Part shown: piece by piece, positions 50,210 through 59,980 of the stretch
Numbering within the stretch: the stretch's first letter is position 1
Layout of the letters: every line of letters begins with the position of its first letter
Assembly: GCA_016932505.1 (NCBI GenBank)
Contig: JAFGCT010000007.1
Location: 48,625-112,624 of the forward strand
Direction: 5' to 3'
From: Candidatus Peregrinibacteria bacterium
Lineage (GTDB): Bacteria; Patescibacteriota; Gracilibacteria; UM-FILTER-43-11
Length of the DNA: 64,000 nucleotides
Translations under genes and position numbers: made by a program
The notes under the pieces: generated by a model
Databases searched by the model: none
Told to the model about the DNA's origin: nothing
The model's input: the letters and a program-made list of their open reading frames with translations, nothing else

Positions 50210-51376
50210 TTATTGCTCTTGAGCTGCCTTTTGTTGTAATTCCTTCAATATCTCGAGCATTTCAGTATATTCAGCACATCTAAATGAACAACCGTTATCG
50301 GAATCAAAATACCATCTACCTATACAATCCGGAAAACCAGGACGAGGGCCAATAGAAAGTTCATTGGCTAAATTGTAATCACAACATTCATCCCTATCCT
50401 GCTGACTAGTAAAATTTGCGCACAAAATAATTGAGGGATTGTTATTATTATCATCATCACCTCCAAAATAATCATCAAGTTCATCTTCATTAAAACAATT
50501 ATATTCGCAAATACGAGTTGAATTATTAAACTCCCATCTACCAATACACTGAGATGTATCTTCACTTATATTTTCATAAGCACAACAATTATCTCTGACT
50601 GACTGTGAACCTATACTACAGTCCTGTTCATCGCCCTCATCAACTTGTTCATCTTCACTCTCTTCACATATAAATTCGCATTCTCTAAATACATTATTAA
50701 AAATATAATACCCATAACCATCACATGCTGGCTGGTTTAAATCGCTACCCAATGTCTCCTCGCAGCAATAATTTCTAATTGCTTGCGACCCCACACTACA
50801 AACTGGAGGTATATATTCATTTCCTGTTTCAGCTTCTTCATCGCCTTCACCACCACTCTGATTAAGAGATTCCCAGCTATTAGTATCCCAAATAACAGGG
50901 TCTGACACACTTTCAATAGAAACAGATCCATCCTCCATTGTTACAGAGGTTACTAAATTTGTATCAACAAGGAATGACTTTGAGTCTCCAACTAGTGTAT
51001 CTTCATTAGATTTTTTTAAAATAACATCTACTTTATTGCCAGTTCTTATATCCAATAATGTCCCTTCTGGAACAGTAATTGTACCACTTAAAGACTGCCA
51101 TTCATCAGAAAAAGTAAATCCGGACTTGTTATCTTTTGTAACAAAAAAACTGATTTTATCAATGTCACTTTTATTTCCTTTAATATCTGCAGTAATTTTA
51201 TCAGTTTTTCCAGTGACGATTTTTATATTTGAATTATCAAAATTATCCAAAATAAATGAACCTGTTTTTGCGTCTATAGAATTATTAAATTCTGCTTGAG
51301 CAAAAAACAACTTAAAATAAGCAGCACCAAGAAGTAAGAATATGATTGCCAAAGCAACTAAATAAGTGTTTTTCAT
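50210..51376 (-). CDS. Exported protein with three Cys-rich repeats
   Basis: 388 residues. Signal peptide or anchor (about 1-28), a beta-rich region (about 30-170, repeated short strands), an acidic linker, then three repeats of about 45-50 residues, each of the form C-x4-S/Q-x-x-R-x-x-CC-x(n)-C-x-G-x-[WY]-x-F-x(n)-C-x-[FY]-x-C. Repeats start near 'CSVGSQAIRNYCC', 'CSIGSQSVRDNCC' and 'CANFTSQQDRDECC'. Six Cys per repeat imply disulfides outside the cell. Acidic spacers and a Gln-rich end. Surface adhesin or binding protein is inferred. Confidence 0.7.
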   Translation of the reverse strand: MKNTYLVALAIIFLLLGAAYFKLFFAQAEFNNSIDAKTGSFILDNFDNSNIKIVTGKTDKITADIKGNKSDIDKISFFVTKDNKSGFTFSDEWQSLSGTITVPEGTLLDIRTGNKVDVILKKSNEDTLVGDSKSFLVDTNLVTSVTMEDGSVSIESVSDPVIWDTNSWESLNQSGGEGDEEAETGNEYIPPVCSVGSQAIRNYCCEETLGSDLNQPACDGYGYYIFNNVFRECEFICEESEDEQVDEGDEQDCSIGSQSVRDNCCAYENISEDTSQCIGRWEFNNSTRICEYNCFNEDELDDYFGGDDDNNNNPSIILCANFTSQQDRDECCDYNLANELSIGPRPGFPDCIGRWYFDSDNGCSFRCAEYTEMLEILKELQQKAAQEQ

Positions 51377-51480
51377 TTTTATTATTTGTTATCTGATAAT
51401 CAGTTTTGTTGAATAAAAAATTATGCTTTCGTTGAAATTTTACCATTCATCACAAAATCTTTCAATCAAGCCGAAAAGTA

Positions 51481-51509
51481 TTGATTTATATTCTATTTTG
51501 TGGTAAAAT
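51481..51509 (+). promoter_or_regulatory. Promoter of the type IV pilus operon
   Basis: TTGATT (51481-51486), 17-nt spacer, TAAAAT (51504-51509) preceded by TGG. The ATG of pilT is 25 nt after the -10 box, with no Shine-Dalgarno. Confidence 0.75.
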
Positions 51510-51534
51510 AATGAGATAACATAATAAAAATCAT

Positions 51535-52614
51535 ATGGAAACAGATATTAATAAAATTATTAGCCTAGCCATAAACCGCAATGCTTCGGATGTACATATG
51601 CAAGCCGGACAAAAACCCATTATTAGAATTAATGGGAAATTATTCATAGTAGAAGATGGTGAAATATTCCAATCATCTGAGCCAAGTGATGAATTTCGCA
51701 GCTATATGAACGAAGATCAGTTAAATTATTTTAATAAACATGGTAGTACTGACTTTGCATTTTCTTATGACAACGAATACCGCGTTAGAGGAAACATATT
51801 CAGACAACAAACTGGTCTTTCAATTAGCTTACGTATAATTCGAAATCATATATTAAGCTTTGAACAGCTAGGTTTACCAAAAATATTTCACGAAATATCA
51901 AATGACTACAGACAAGGATTCTTTTTAATTGTAGGTCCAACAGGACAAGGTAAGACAACAAGTATGGCTGCAGTACTAAATTATATAAACCAAAACAGAG
52001 AGGAACATATAATTACTATTGAGGATCCAATTGAATATGTTGTCCGAAATCAAAAAAGTATAATTGAACAACGTGAAATTGGAACACATACATCCTCTTT
52101 CCAAAATGCACTTCGTGCCTCAATGCGTCAGGATCCAGATATAATCATTATCGGTGAGATGCGTGACCACGAAACTATGCAGGCAGCTCTTACGCTTTCT
52201 GAAACAGGTCATTTGGTATTTTCAACAATGCATACAAACAATGCACCTCAAACAATCGATAGAATTATTGATGCATTTCCTGAGCAAAAGCAGAAGCAAA
52301 TCAGAATACAGCTTGCAAGCACCCTAACAGGTATAATTTCACAAAGGTTAGTACCTGGGCTAGAGGGAGAATTGGTATTTGCATACGAGCAATTGCTTGT
52401 TAACGACGCAGTAAGAAACATTATTAGAACCGAAAAAGTAGAGCAAATATACAACGCTCTTCAAAGTGAAGAAGAAAGCGGATTTGTCAGGCTTGAAAAA
52501 TGTCTGGCTCAATTAGTAAACGAAAAAAAGATATCAAAAGAAACAGCACTATCATACGCAATGAACAGAGACTTGATTGATATGTTCATGGAATATGAAT
52601 CCGTTACTGCTTAA
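51535..52614 (+). CDS. pilT: Type IV pilus retraction ATPase PilT
   Basis: 359 residues. Hexameric secretion ATPase that drives pilus disassembly. N-terminal PAS-like domain ('NASDVHMQAGQKPIIRINGKL'), Walker A 'GPTGQGKTTSMAAVLNYI', Asp box 'EDPIEYVV', Walker B 'DPDIIIIGEMRD', His box 'ETGHLVFSTMHTNNA', and the AIRNLIRE-like segment replaced by 'AVRNIIRTEKVEQI'. First gene of the pilus operon. PilT rather than PilB by length and lack of an N-terminal domain. Confidence 0.94.
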   Translation: METDINKIISLAINRNASDVHMQAGQKPIIRINGKLFIVEDGEIFQSSEPSDEFRSYMNEDQLNYFNKHGSTDFAFSYDNEYRVRGNIFRQQTGLSISLRIIRNHILSFEQLGLPKIFHEISNDYRQGFFLIVGPTGQGKTTSMAAVLNYINQNREEHIITIEDPIEYVVRNQKSIIEQREIGTHTSSFQNALRASMRQDPDIIIIGEMRDHETMQAALTLSETGHLVFSTMHTNNAPQTIDRIIDAFPEQKQKQIRIQLASTLTGIISQRLVPGLEGELVFAYEQLLVNDAVRNIIRTEKVEQIYNALQSEEESGFVRLEKCLAQLVNEKKISKETALSYAMNRDLIDMFMEYESVTA

Positions 52615-52650
52615 ATAATAATAACTAACAAATATCTCACTAAAAAAATA

Positions 52651-53328
52651 ATGGAAACAATTAAAATTTCATCAAAACTAAAAAATATTCTATTTGTTGA
52701 TAGCGACATAAGCCTCACTCAAGAGATTAGAGAAATTCTCAATCGTGATAAAACCGGAAACAGTTATGGTTTAAATATTACATTTGCAAAAGATGCAAGA
52801 GAGGCAATGAAAAAAATGTCTGAACTAAAAATTGATTTAATTGTAATGGAAATTGTTCTACCTCTAATAAATGGATATTTTTTATTAAACAAAACAATAA
52901 AGGAAAAAATACCAACTGTTATATATACAAAACTTAAGGAATCACAAGATATAGCTAAAATGGCAGCATCCGGTGTAGATAACATCTTTATAAAAGAATT
53001 AACTAAACCAATTGAATTGATAGAAAAGCTTAGCAAAGAAACATCGCTTAAAATTGATTTAAATAAAATGGCCCCGGAATTACAGAGTCAGATTATGATG
53101 GCCTCAGGCGATGAAACGCACTCAAAAATAAAAATTATGCAATGTCCTAGATGTAATAGCGTCCTCGCTCCTGATTCTAGATTTTGTAATAATTGCGGTC
53201 AAAAAATATCAGTGAACCTGAAAGTAGTAGGAGCAAAAACTGAAGAAAATAATAATGAAAATGAAGAAAAAGAAAAGACAACGGAAGAAAAAATTACAGA
53301 AGAAAACAATAAGCCAGCAGAACAATAA
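52651..53328 (+). CDS. Receiver-like protein with zinc ribbon, phosphoacceptor Asp replaced
   Basis: 225 residues. Response-regulator receiver fold (about 10-130): 'ILFVDSD' at the N-terminal acidic pocket, 'LIVMEIVLP' where the phosphoacceptor Asp would be (Glu67), Thr93 in 'VIYTKL' and Lys115 in 'IFIKE'. Then a four-Cys zinc ribbon (Cys165, 168, 179, 182) and an acidic low-complexity tail. No DNA-binding domain. Placed between pilT and pilB, so it probably regulates the pilus motors without phosphorylation. Confidence 0.8.
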   Translation: METIKISSKLKNILFVDSDISLTQEIREILNRDKTGNSYGLNITFAKDAREAMKKMSELKIDLIVMEIVLPLINGYFLLNKTIKEKIPTVIYTKLKESQDIAKMAASGVDNIFIKELTKPIELIEKLSKETSLKIDLNKMAPELQSQIMMASGDETHSKIKIMQCPRCNSVLAPDSRFCNNCGQKISVNLKVVGAKTEENNNENEEKEKTTEEKITEENNKPAEQ

Positions 53329-53367
53329 ATAAACTTTCAACAAAAAAACCAAGATAAAAAAAATAAT

Positions 53368-55131
53368 ATGAAAATCGATCAAAAAAAATTAATCAAAGGA
53401 CTTACTTTCCATAAGGTTGACCCAAATGATATTAAGTCAATGATTGAACAATCCACAACAACAAAAACTCCACTTTACGATATTGTTGCGAAAAAACATG
53501 TTCTTTCTGATGAAGAACTTGGAAGATTGGTTGCAGAAATTATAGAATACCCATTTGTAAATTTAACTAAAGTTGAAATCCCAAATGAGATATTAGAATT
53601 GATTCCGGAAAATATCGCACTTAAACAAGGATTCATTACATTTGGAATTGATGATGAAAAAAACACAATAAAAGTTGCTACCATTGATCCTTTTGATATA
53701 GAAATGATTAATGATATTAAAAATAAAACAGGGCGTGAAGCTGAAGTGTATTATACTACTTTAAATAATATCAAAAATATTATTGGTAAATATCATCAGG
53801 AATTAAAAAATATATTCCTAGATATGATTCCAAGTCATTTAAGATATGGGCAAAAAGACAAATTAATAAAAGACACAACACAAAACGAAGAAATTACTGA
53901 AGAAGAAATTCCAATTGTGAAAATATTTGATGCAATTCTTTTGCATGCATATAGACATCACGCATCTGATATTCATATAGAAACAACAAAAAATAATACT
54001 GTAATAAGATACCGAATGGATGGTGTATTACACAAAGTTGTTGAATATCCAAAAGAAATACACGACCCACTTCTTACAAGATGTAAGATTCTTGCAGGAC
54101 TAAGAATTGATGAAACACGTGCCGCTCAAGATGGAAGAATATCTTTAAAACTTGATGGTGATAACGTGGCATTTCGTGTTTCAATTCTACCTACTCACTT
54201 TGGAGAGAAGGTGGTAATGCGTTTATTAGTTGATCTTGAGGAATCAACAAGCCTTTCGGAATGTGGACTAAGTGATAAAAGCTATAAAACAATAATTACA
54301 AATTCTACAAAACCATATGGAATGATGATTGTGGTTGGTCCAACAGGTTCAGGAAAAACAACCACCCTATATAATATAATAAAACTACTTAATTCGGAGG
54401 AAATAAATATTGCTACTATTGAAGATCCTATTGAATATGGTATCGATGGAATAAATCAGGTTCAGGTAAATCATGCTACGAATTTAACCTTTGCAAATGG
54501 ATTAAGAGCACTATTAAGACAAGACCCTGATAGTATACTTGTAGGAGAAATACGTGACCAAGATACAGCTCAGATTGCAATTGAATCATCAATGACCGGT
54601 CATATGGTATTTTCAACATTACATGCAAATTCAACAGCAGTTGGAATTCCTCGTTTAATTGAGATGGGAATTGAACCTTTTCTTCTTACGGCAGCAATAA
54701 ATTGTCTTGTTGCTCAAAGATTAGTTAGAAGACTTTGTACCAATTGTATTCAATCACACGTATATACAAGTGAAACCCTTTCTTTAATACATAAAGAAAG
54801 AAACATTGTAGAATTAATAAATAAAATTTATGCCAGAAACTATTCAAAAGAAGAACTGGAAGAACTTGATATAAAAAACGAATACATACTTTATAAAAGC
54901 AAGGGGTGTAAATCATGCGGTTTTACAGGTTATAAAGGACGTATTGGACTTTATGAAATCATGGAACTTGATGATCAGATTAAAACTGCAATTCTTGAAG
55001 GAAAAAGCTCAGATGATATTGAAGATGTAGCAGTAAACAATGGTATGACTATAATGCTTGAAGATGGTATTGAAAAAGCGCTTTCAGGCATAACATCTCT
55101 TGAAGAAATAATTCGTGTAATCAAAGCATAA
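53368..55131 (+). CDS. pilB: Type IV pilus assembly ATPase PilB
   Basis: 587 residues. MshEN/T2SSE N-terminal domain (about 1-160), then the extension ATPase: 'HASDIHIETTKNNTVIRYRMDGVLHKV', Walker A 'GPTGSGKTTTLYNII', 'EDPIEYGIDGINQVQVN', Walker B 'DPDSILVGEIRD', 'MTGHMVFSTLHAN', and a C-terminal four-Cys zinc module ('CTNC' and 'CKSCG'). Pilus extension motor. 2-nt spacing to pilC shows tight coupling. Confidence 0.95.
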   Translation: MKIDQKKLIKGLTFHKVDPNDIKSMIEQSTTTKTPLYDIVAKKHVLSDEELGRLVAEIIEYPFVNLTKVEIPNEILELIPENIALKQGFITFGIDDEKNTIKVATIDPFDIEMINDIKNKTGREAEVYYTTLNNIKNIIGKYHQELKNIFLDMIPSHLRYGQKDKLIKDTTQNEEITEEEIPIVKIFDAILLHAYRHHASDIHIETTKNNTVIRYRMDGVLHKVVEYPKEIHDPLLTRCKILAGLRIDETRAAQDGRISLKLDGDNVAFRVSILPTHFGEKVVMRLLVDLEESTSLSECGLSDKSYKTIITNSTKPYGMMIVVGPTGSGKTTTLYNIIKLLNSEEINIATIEDPIEYGIDGINQVQVNHATNLTFANGLRALLRQDPDSILVGEIRDQDTAQIAIESSMTGHMVFSTLHANSTAVGIPRLIEMGIEPFLLTAAINCLVAQRLVRRLCTNCIQSHVYTSETLSLIHKERNIVELINKIYARNYSKEELEELDIKNEYILYKSKGCKSCGFTGYKGRIGLYEIMELDDQIKTAILEGKSSDDIEDVAVNNGMTIMLEDGIEKALSGITSLEEIIRVIKA

Positions 55132-55133
55132 AT

Positions 55134-56390
55134 ATGCCAAATAATGTAGACATAAACACAGAAGAAAAAACAATTTCGGCAACTACCGAAGAAACAACCA
55201 TACCTACTAATATGGGTATGCAGGTATTGCCAAAAGAACAGGACAGGCCGAAAACAAAAGATACAGATAAATTTGTGATCGCTGATGAAAAGAAAAAGAA
55301 ACTTAGCAGAAAAAATAAAAAAAGTTGGATAAAAAGACTTGGTGAAATAGGTACAATTGACCAAAAAGATGTAGTTGAATTCACCAGACATCTTTCAGTT
55401 ATGTTAAGTGCTGGAGTTACAATTTTTGAAGCAATTACTTTCCTTAAAGAACAATCAAGAAACAAGGTATTCGCAAATAAGCTTGAAAGCATAATAGATA
55501 GCCTTAACAACGGACAATCCTTATCTGCATCAATGAGCAGGTTCCCTAAAGTTTTCCCGAAGATTTATACAAGTATTATTGCCGTAGGAGAACAATCCGG
55601 ATCTTTACCAGAAACAATGCTGGATTTGTCGAATCACTTGGAAGAAAATGAAAGATTCAAAAACAAAGTTAAAGGTGCACTTATATATCCTAAAATTATT
55701 TTAAGTGTAATGGGTGCATTCCTATTAGTGTTATTTTTATTCGTAATGCCAAGAATTCTTACTGTATTTGAAAGCTTGAAAGCCGATATTCCTGCAACAA
55801 CAAAATTCATAATTGCACTAACAGATTTCATTCAAAATAATATTTTTCTTTTAATAATAGTAGTTGTTGGAACAATAATAGCCACAAAACTATTATTAAG
55901 AAATGAGAAAATGAAAAAAATGAAAGATTTATTCTATATAAAAGTACCTCTAGTTGGACATATAGTATTAAATTACAACACTACTCAAACAGCACAACAT
56001 TTTGGTGCATTGTTTGCAAGCGGTCTAACAATTGTAAAATGTCTGGAAATTACAGAAAATGTTGTCGCCAACAGAGTCTTCAAAGAAGAAATAAGATATA
56101 TGATTGAAAAGATTAAAAACGGTTCATCTTTTTCACAAAGTTTTAAAGAAAATTCTCATTTTCCACCAATGTTTGTTAAATTGATACGAGTAGGAGAAAG
56201 AACAGGTAAATTACCGCAAGTTGTAGAATATATGAGAAATTATTACAAAGGTCTTGTTGATGCTGATGTAAAAAATATTAGTACAATTATTGAACCTGCG
56301 ATTATGGTGATATTAGGTCTTATGGTCGCAGGACTCGTTATAACAGTTATAGGTCCAATTTACCAATTAATATCTAATGTTGGACAATAG
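55134..56390 (+). CDS. pilC: Type IV pilus inner-membrane platform PilC
   Basis: 418 residues. Two T2SSF domains (about 75-200 and 280-405), e.g. 'FTRHLSVMLSAGVTIFEAITFLKEQ' and 'FGALFASGLTIVKCLEITENVV', each followed by 'VGEQSGSLPETM' / 'VGERTGKLPQVV'; three main membrane helices. The N-terminal 60 residues are charged. Anchors the PilB/PilT motors in the membrane. Confidence 0.95.
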   Translation: MPNNVDINTEEKTISATTEETTIPTNMGMQVLPKEQDRPKTKDTDKFVIADEKKKKLSRKNKKSWIKRLGEIGTIDQKDVVEFTRHLSVMLSAGVTIFEAITFLKEQSRNKVFANKLESIIDSLNNGQSLSASMSRFPKVFPKIYTSIIAVGEQSGSLPETMLDLSNHLEENERFKNKVKGALIYPKIILSVMGAFLLVLFLFVMPRILTVFESLKADIPATTKFIIALTDFIQNNIFLLIIVVVGTIIATKLLLRNEKMKKMKDLFYIKVPLVGHIVLNYNTTQTAQHFGALFASGLTIVKCLEITENVVANRVFKEEIRYMIEKIKNGSSFSQSFKENSHFPPMFVKLIRVGERTGKLPQVVEYMRNYYKGLVDADVKNISTIIEPAIMVILGLMVAGLVITVIGPIYQLISNVGQ

Positions 56391-56419
56391 TCCTGTTGCT
56401 GAGAAAAAACAAAAAAAAT

Positions 56420-56875
56420 ATGATAAAAAATAAAGCATTTTCATTCGCAGAAGTTATAATAACTGTTTCACTATTTTTTATAATAGCTGGTGTTGGAATT
56501 GGTGCTTATTTTGAATATTACAAATCATCATTAATAAAAACAGACATTAGTAATACTTTTGAAATTATTAAAAATACTAGATATAAAGCACTTAAAAATC
56601 CTACAAATTCAGATTATGGGATTTATATAGATCCACTCACCAGAACACTTACAAGCTTCAAAGATATATATAATCCTGCAAACCCTGAGAATGTAACATT
56701 TAAAATGGAGCAACTTGATATTACCGATTTAAATATTTATCCAAATTTAGGGGTTACAAATGAAATTATATTTGAGGCACAAACTGCAAAAACCCTTAAT
56801 TACGGAAGTTTTACCATTAGCAATGGTTCATATTCAAATAATATATATATAACCTCACAAGGTGTTGTTGAATAA
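56420..56875 (+). CDS. Type IV pilin-like minor pilin
   Basis: 151 residues from MIKNKAFSFAEV; the track uses a TTG eight codons upstream. Prepilin-type leader with Ala instead of Gly before the cleavage site (K-A|FSFAEV), Glu5 retained, hydrophobic N-terminal helix (to about residue 30) and a beta-rich globular end. Minor pilin in the operon between pilC and the larger minor pilin genes. Confidence 0.8.
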   Translation: MIKNKAFSFAEVIITVSLFFIIAGVGIGAYFEYYKSSLIKTDISNTFEIIKNTRYKALKNPTNSDYGIYIDPLTRTLTSFKDIYNPANPENVTFKMEQLDITDLNIYPNLGVTNEIIFEAQTAKTLNYGSFTISNGSYSNNIYITSQGVVE

Positions 56876-57380
56876 AAATAAAAAAATAAACAACAAAGGA
56901 TTAAGTATTGTGGAGCTGATTATTGTCACTGTTCTGTTTGCTATTTTAATTCCTGCTTCAGTTTCAATATTCATAGGTGCCAGAAAAATTACTGGTCAGG
57001 CTTATATTCAGCATTCAGCAGCAATAACATTAGGAGAAACAAATGATATATTGCGATATATGAGAAATCAGGGGTATAGCTTACTTGTGGACGGATCTTT
57101 CTATTTAATTAGAAATCCCGGAACAGGTTCATGGTTAGTAAAAAATGATTTACCGGATTTGGATACATTCGAAAGATATATAACTGTTTCAAATGCTCTG
57201 CGTCATACTGATACAAATGATTTATATTTTGATGGTGATTTCGGACCCTCTTATGAAGATCCTGACACGAAAAAAATTGTAATTAATATTTTGTGGGAAC
57301 CTGACTACATACCATCAGAATTGATTTCCCAAATTTTTTATATATCAAATTGGCAACAGCCAATAACATATGATTTATAA
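56862..57380 (+). CDS. Minor pilin (PilV/GspI-like)
   Basis: 172 residues. Starts at GTG 56862 (or the next TTG codons), overlapping the end of the previous gene by 14 nt. Class prepilin N-terminus 'NKG|LSIVELIIVTVLFAILIPA', then a short globular domain with 'GARKITGQAYIQHSAAITLGE'. Overlap suggests translational coupling. Likely part of a priming tip complex. Confidence 0.8.
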   Translation: MLLNKNKKINNKGLSIVELIIVTVLFAILIPASVSIFIGARKITGQAYIQHSAAITLGETNDILRYMRNQGYSLLVDGSFYLIRNPGTGSWLVKNDLPDLDTFERYITVSNALRHTDTNDLYFDGDFGPSYEDPDTKKIVINILWEPDYIPSELISQIFYISNWQQPITYDL

Positions 57381-57381
57381 C

Positions 57382-59457
57382 ATGAAAACACTATTGAAAA
57401 AATATGCAGGCACAACCTTAATTGAGCTTTTGCTATATATAGCAATATTTCTTGCCTTAACACCAATATTATTGGCAATTTCACTAAATGCCATACGTTC
57501 TGAAAGTCTAAATTCAAGTGAAAGTAAAGTAAGTTCAAATAGTTATTTCGTTATTGAGCGTATATATGACAACATTGTTAATACTAAACGTATTGATGTT
57601 GAGAACTCTGTATTAAATGACCCTAATGGTAAGCTAACACTTATTTTGCAGAATGATGATGAGTTAATATTGGAATTAAATCCTACTACTAGAAAAATTG
57701 AAATTACTGAAGATGGTGTAACATCAAATTTAACCTCTGATGAATCAGCGGTTGATTATTTGTACTTTGAAAGAATAACCGATTCGGTAAACGACCCAGA
57801 AATAATTCTTGGAATAAATGTTAGGTTGCAAGTTAGTGGACTTGAAGAATATGACGTAGCTCAAAATTACTTACTTTCAGCAAATTTGGAACGTGGTGAT
57901 TTTGACGAAGATGGATGCCCAGATTATATAGATAAATATCCAAAACATCCTCAATGCTGTGGGGATGCAGACGGCGATGCTGTTTGTGATGAACTGGATA
58001 ATTGTGTTATTGAATATAATCCATTTCAGGAAGATTACGATGGAGATGAGATAGGTGATGAATGCGATGAAACAGCCTTTGGTGGTGGAGGTGGTGGAGG
58101 TGGTGGAGGATTGGGTGGTGCATTTAATTGTAATCCTGATGACCAGCTACTTGCTCTAATTAATCAAGATCCACCTTTATCAAGCTCAACATTAAAATCA
58201 ATCCTTCTTTCTGCTTCACCGTTGTCCCCTACTGTTTTGATGGCTCTAATAGACAATACATCATTATTAACAAACGGACATTTCAGGCAGGTATTTATAG
58301 CAAACACAATATTGCCTGAAGGAATTTTAGATGCAATAGTAGCAGATGGTAGCGTTCCCACATTTAATAAAATTGTAATTGTGGGAGCAGATTTAGCTGC
58401 AACATATATTCCATGGCTACTTAGAGATAATAGAAATTATGCAAACTATGAAGTAACATTGTATTCTGATGCAGAGGAACCTGAAACATGGATAAACAGA
58501 GTTAAATATCACGATGCCGATGTTTTACTAGGTTCATCAGAGCAAACTGAAAAAACAGATATTTTTGTAATAAGTGTTAATAATGCCTCAAGTGATATTA
58601 GTGTTACCACTGAAACTGTTATGGGTTTTGAAACAAATATACTTACAATTGAAGACAACTACATAATTGACGACAATGGATATGCTATTGAACTAGATGG
58701 TGTTGCAGGAACAACTTATAACTTCCTTGTAAGCTCGGCATATTCTGAAGATGAATTGATTTCAATTGAATTTGACTTTGGAGAAGGCTCAGATATAACA
58801 AGTCCTTCAGAAAGTACTTATGAAACTGATAGATATATATGTTATTGCGAAGGTGGCTGTGCAGATGACTGCGGTGATATTGGAACAGGAATAATCACAA
58901 CAAATGTATACACCGACAAATGCTATACATGGGATTCATTATTTCCTGAATGGTGTTCTCATTGGTATACATTTGAAGATGATGATAGTGAAAATCCAGC
59001 ATTCATTGGAGGTACTCAGGAAGGTGAAGCAAATATATACTGGGAAAAATCATTTAAATCAGTACTAACATTACTTCAGCTTGCTGAATTGGACAGCATT
59101 ACAGTCGGCGCGGAAGTTGCATATCAAAGCCTAGGTCAATTTTTCTGTGATACCTTAGCTGCGAGTTGCCCTATGAACGGCAATTTGGTAGGTGGTCAAG
59201 ACATTCAACTATACAATTGGGATACGGAAACTTGGGAAACAATTGGAACAGCAGATGTAGATGGAACGATTAGCGATCAACAAGCTTACGAAGTAAAATA
59301 TGCAGATGCTGATGTTTTGAAATATTTAGGAGGAAAGGATAATGTTGTAATCAAAGCTCGTGCTCAATTTAATTGGAATGGTGTTGCACCTGGAGGAACA
59401 ACAAGCGCCCCATGTTTTATGTTGATTGATTATTTCACATTACACCTAAAATGGTAA
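57382..59457 (+). CDS. Very large minor pilin with Ca2+-binding TSP3-like repeats
   Basis: 691 residues from MKTLLKKYAG. Prepilin N-terminus 'AG|TTLIELLLYIAIFLALTPILL'. About 175 residues in come Asp-rich repeats 'DFDEDGCPDYIDKYP', 'DADGDAVCDELDNC' and 'DYDGDEIGDECDE', of thrombospondin type 3 character. Then a run of ten Gly and a roughly 450-residue C-terminal domain with Cys pairs. Typical minor pilins are about 150-200 residues. A tip adhesin is the likely role (inference). The N-terminal ORF overlaps the previous gene's end. Confidence 0.8.
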   Translation: MKTLLKKYAGTTLIELLLYIAIFLALTPILLAISLNAIRSESLNSSESKVSSNSYFVIERIYDNIVNTKRIDVENSVLNDPNGKLTLILQNDDELILELNPTTRKIEITEDGVTSNLTSDESAVDYLYFERITDSVNDPEIILGINVRLQVSGLEEYDVAQNYLLSANLERGDFDEDGCPDYIDKYPKHPQCCGDADGDAVCDELDNCVIEYNPFQEDYDGDEIGDECDETAFGGGGGGGGGGLGGAFNCNPDDQLLALINQDPPLSSSTLKSILLSASPLSPTVLMALIDNTSLLTNGHFRQVFIANTILPEGILDAIVADGSVPTFNKIVIVGADLAATYIPWLLRDNRNYANYEVTLYSDAEEPETWINRVKYHDADVLLGSSEQTEKTDIFVISVNNASSDISVTTETVMGFETNILTIEDNYIIDDNGYAIELDGVAGTTYNFLVSSAYSEDELISIEFDFGEGSDITSPSESTYETDRYICYCEGGCADDCGDIGTGIITTNVYTDKCYTWDSLFPEWCSHWYTFEDDDSENPAFIGGTQEGEANIYWEKSFKSVLTLLQLAELDSITVGAEVAYQSLGQFFCDTLAASCPMNGNLVGGQDIQLYNWDTETWETIGTADVDGTISDQQAYEVKYADADVLKYLGGKDNVVIKARAQFNWNGVAPGGTTSAPCFMLIDYFTLHLKW

Positions 59458-59501
59458 AAAATAATTCAGAATTCATATTTTTGATTTCTGATAAATTAAT
59501 A

Positions 59502-59972
59502 ATGAGAAAAAATAAGAATAAACCAAAGGGTTTCATAGCAATTGTCAGTATACTGATAGTCACAACCATAAGCATGATATTTGCAATGACAATTCTAAAA
59601 AGTGGTGTAAATAACGCAAATTTATCACTCAATAGTATTTATTACGAAAATGCACGTATTAATGTAAATCTTTGTCTGGAAGATGTTCTTTACCGTATAA
59701 AACTTGAAGAACAATTCAACAGAGATTTAGATTATACAATTACAGATGAAGATTCATGCACTACAGATATACAATGGTTTGCTCCTACACAATACGACAC
59801 AGGAATTACAGAAGCTTTGGTTTTACTTGAAATAACAGGGGTAAGTGGGAGTTTTTCAAGAACATATAACTACGGACTAAAAGTAAGACGCCATGACATT
59901 AATCATACGGATGGCACTGTGCAATATATGAATAATGTGATTATAAATTATATTGAAGAATTAAATTCCTAA
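59502..59972 (+). CDS. PilX-like minor pilin component
   Basis: 156 residues from MRKNKNKPKGFIAIVSIL; the track start is 17 codons upstream, overlapping the previous gene. N-terminal 'KG|FIAIVSILIVTTISMIFAM' is of the PilX type, which lacks Glu5, and is followed by a single globular region with one Cys pair. Lies between the tip-like pilin and pilM, as in other minor-pilin clusters. Confidence 0.75.
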   Translation: MRKNKNKPKGFIAIVSILIVTTISMIFAMTILKSGVNNANLSLNSIYYENARINVNLCLEDVLYRIKLEEQFNRDLDYTITDEDSCTTDIQWFAPTQYDTGITEALVLLEITGVSGSFSRTYNYGLKVRRHDINHTDGTVQYMNNVIINYIEELNS

Positions 59973-59980
59973 CCCAGTTA

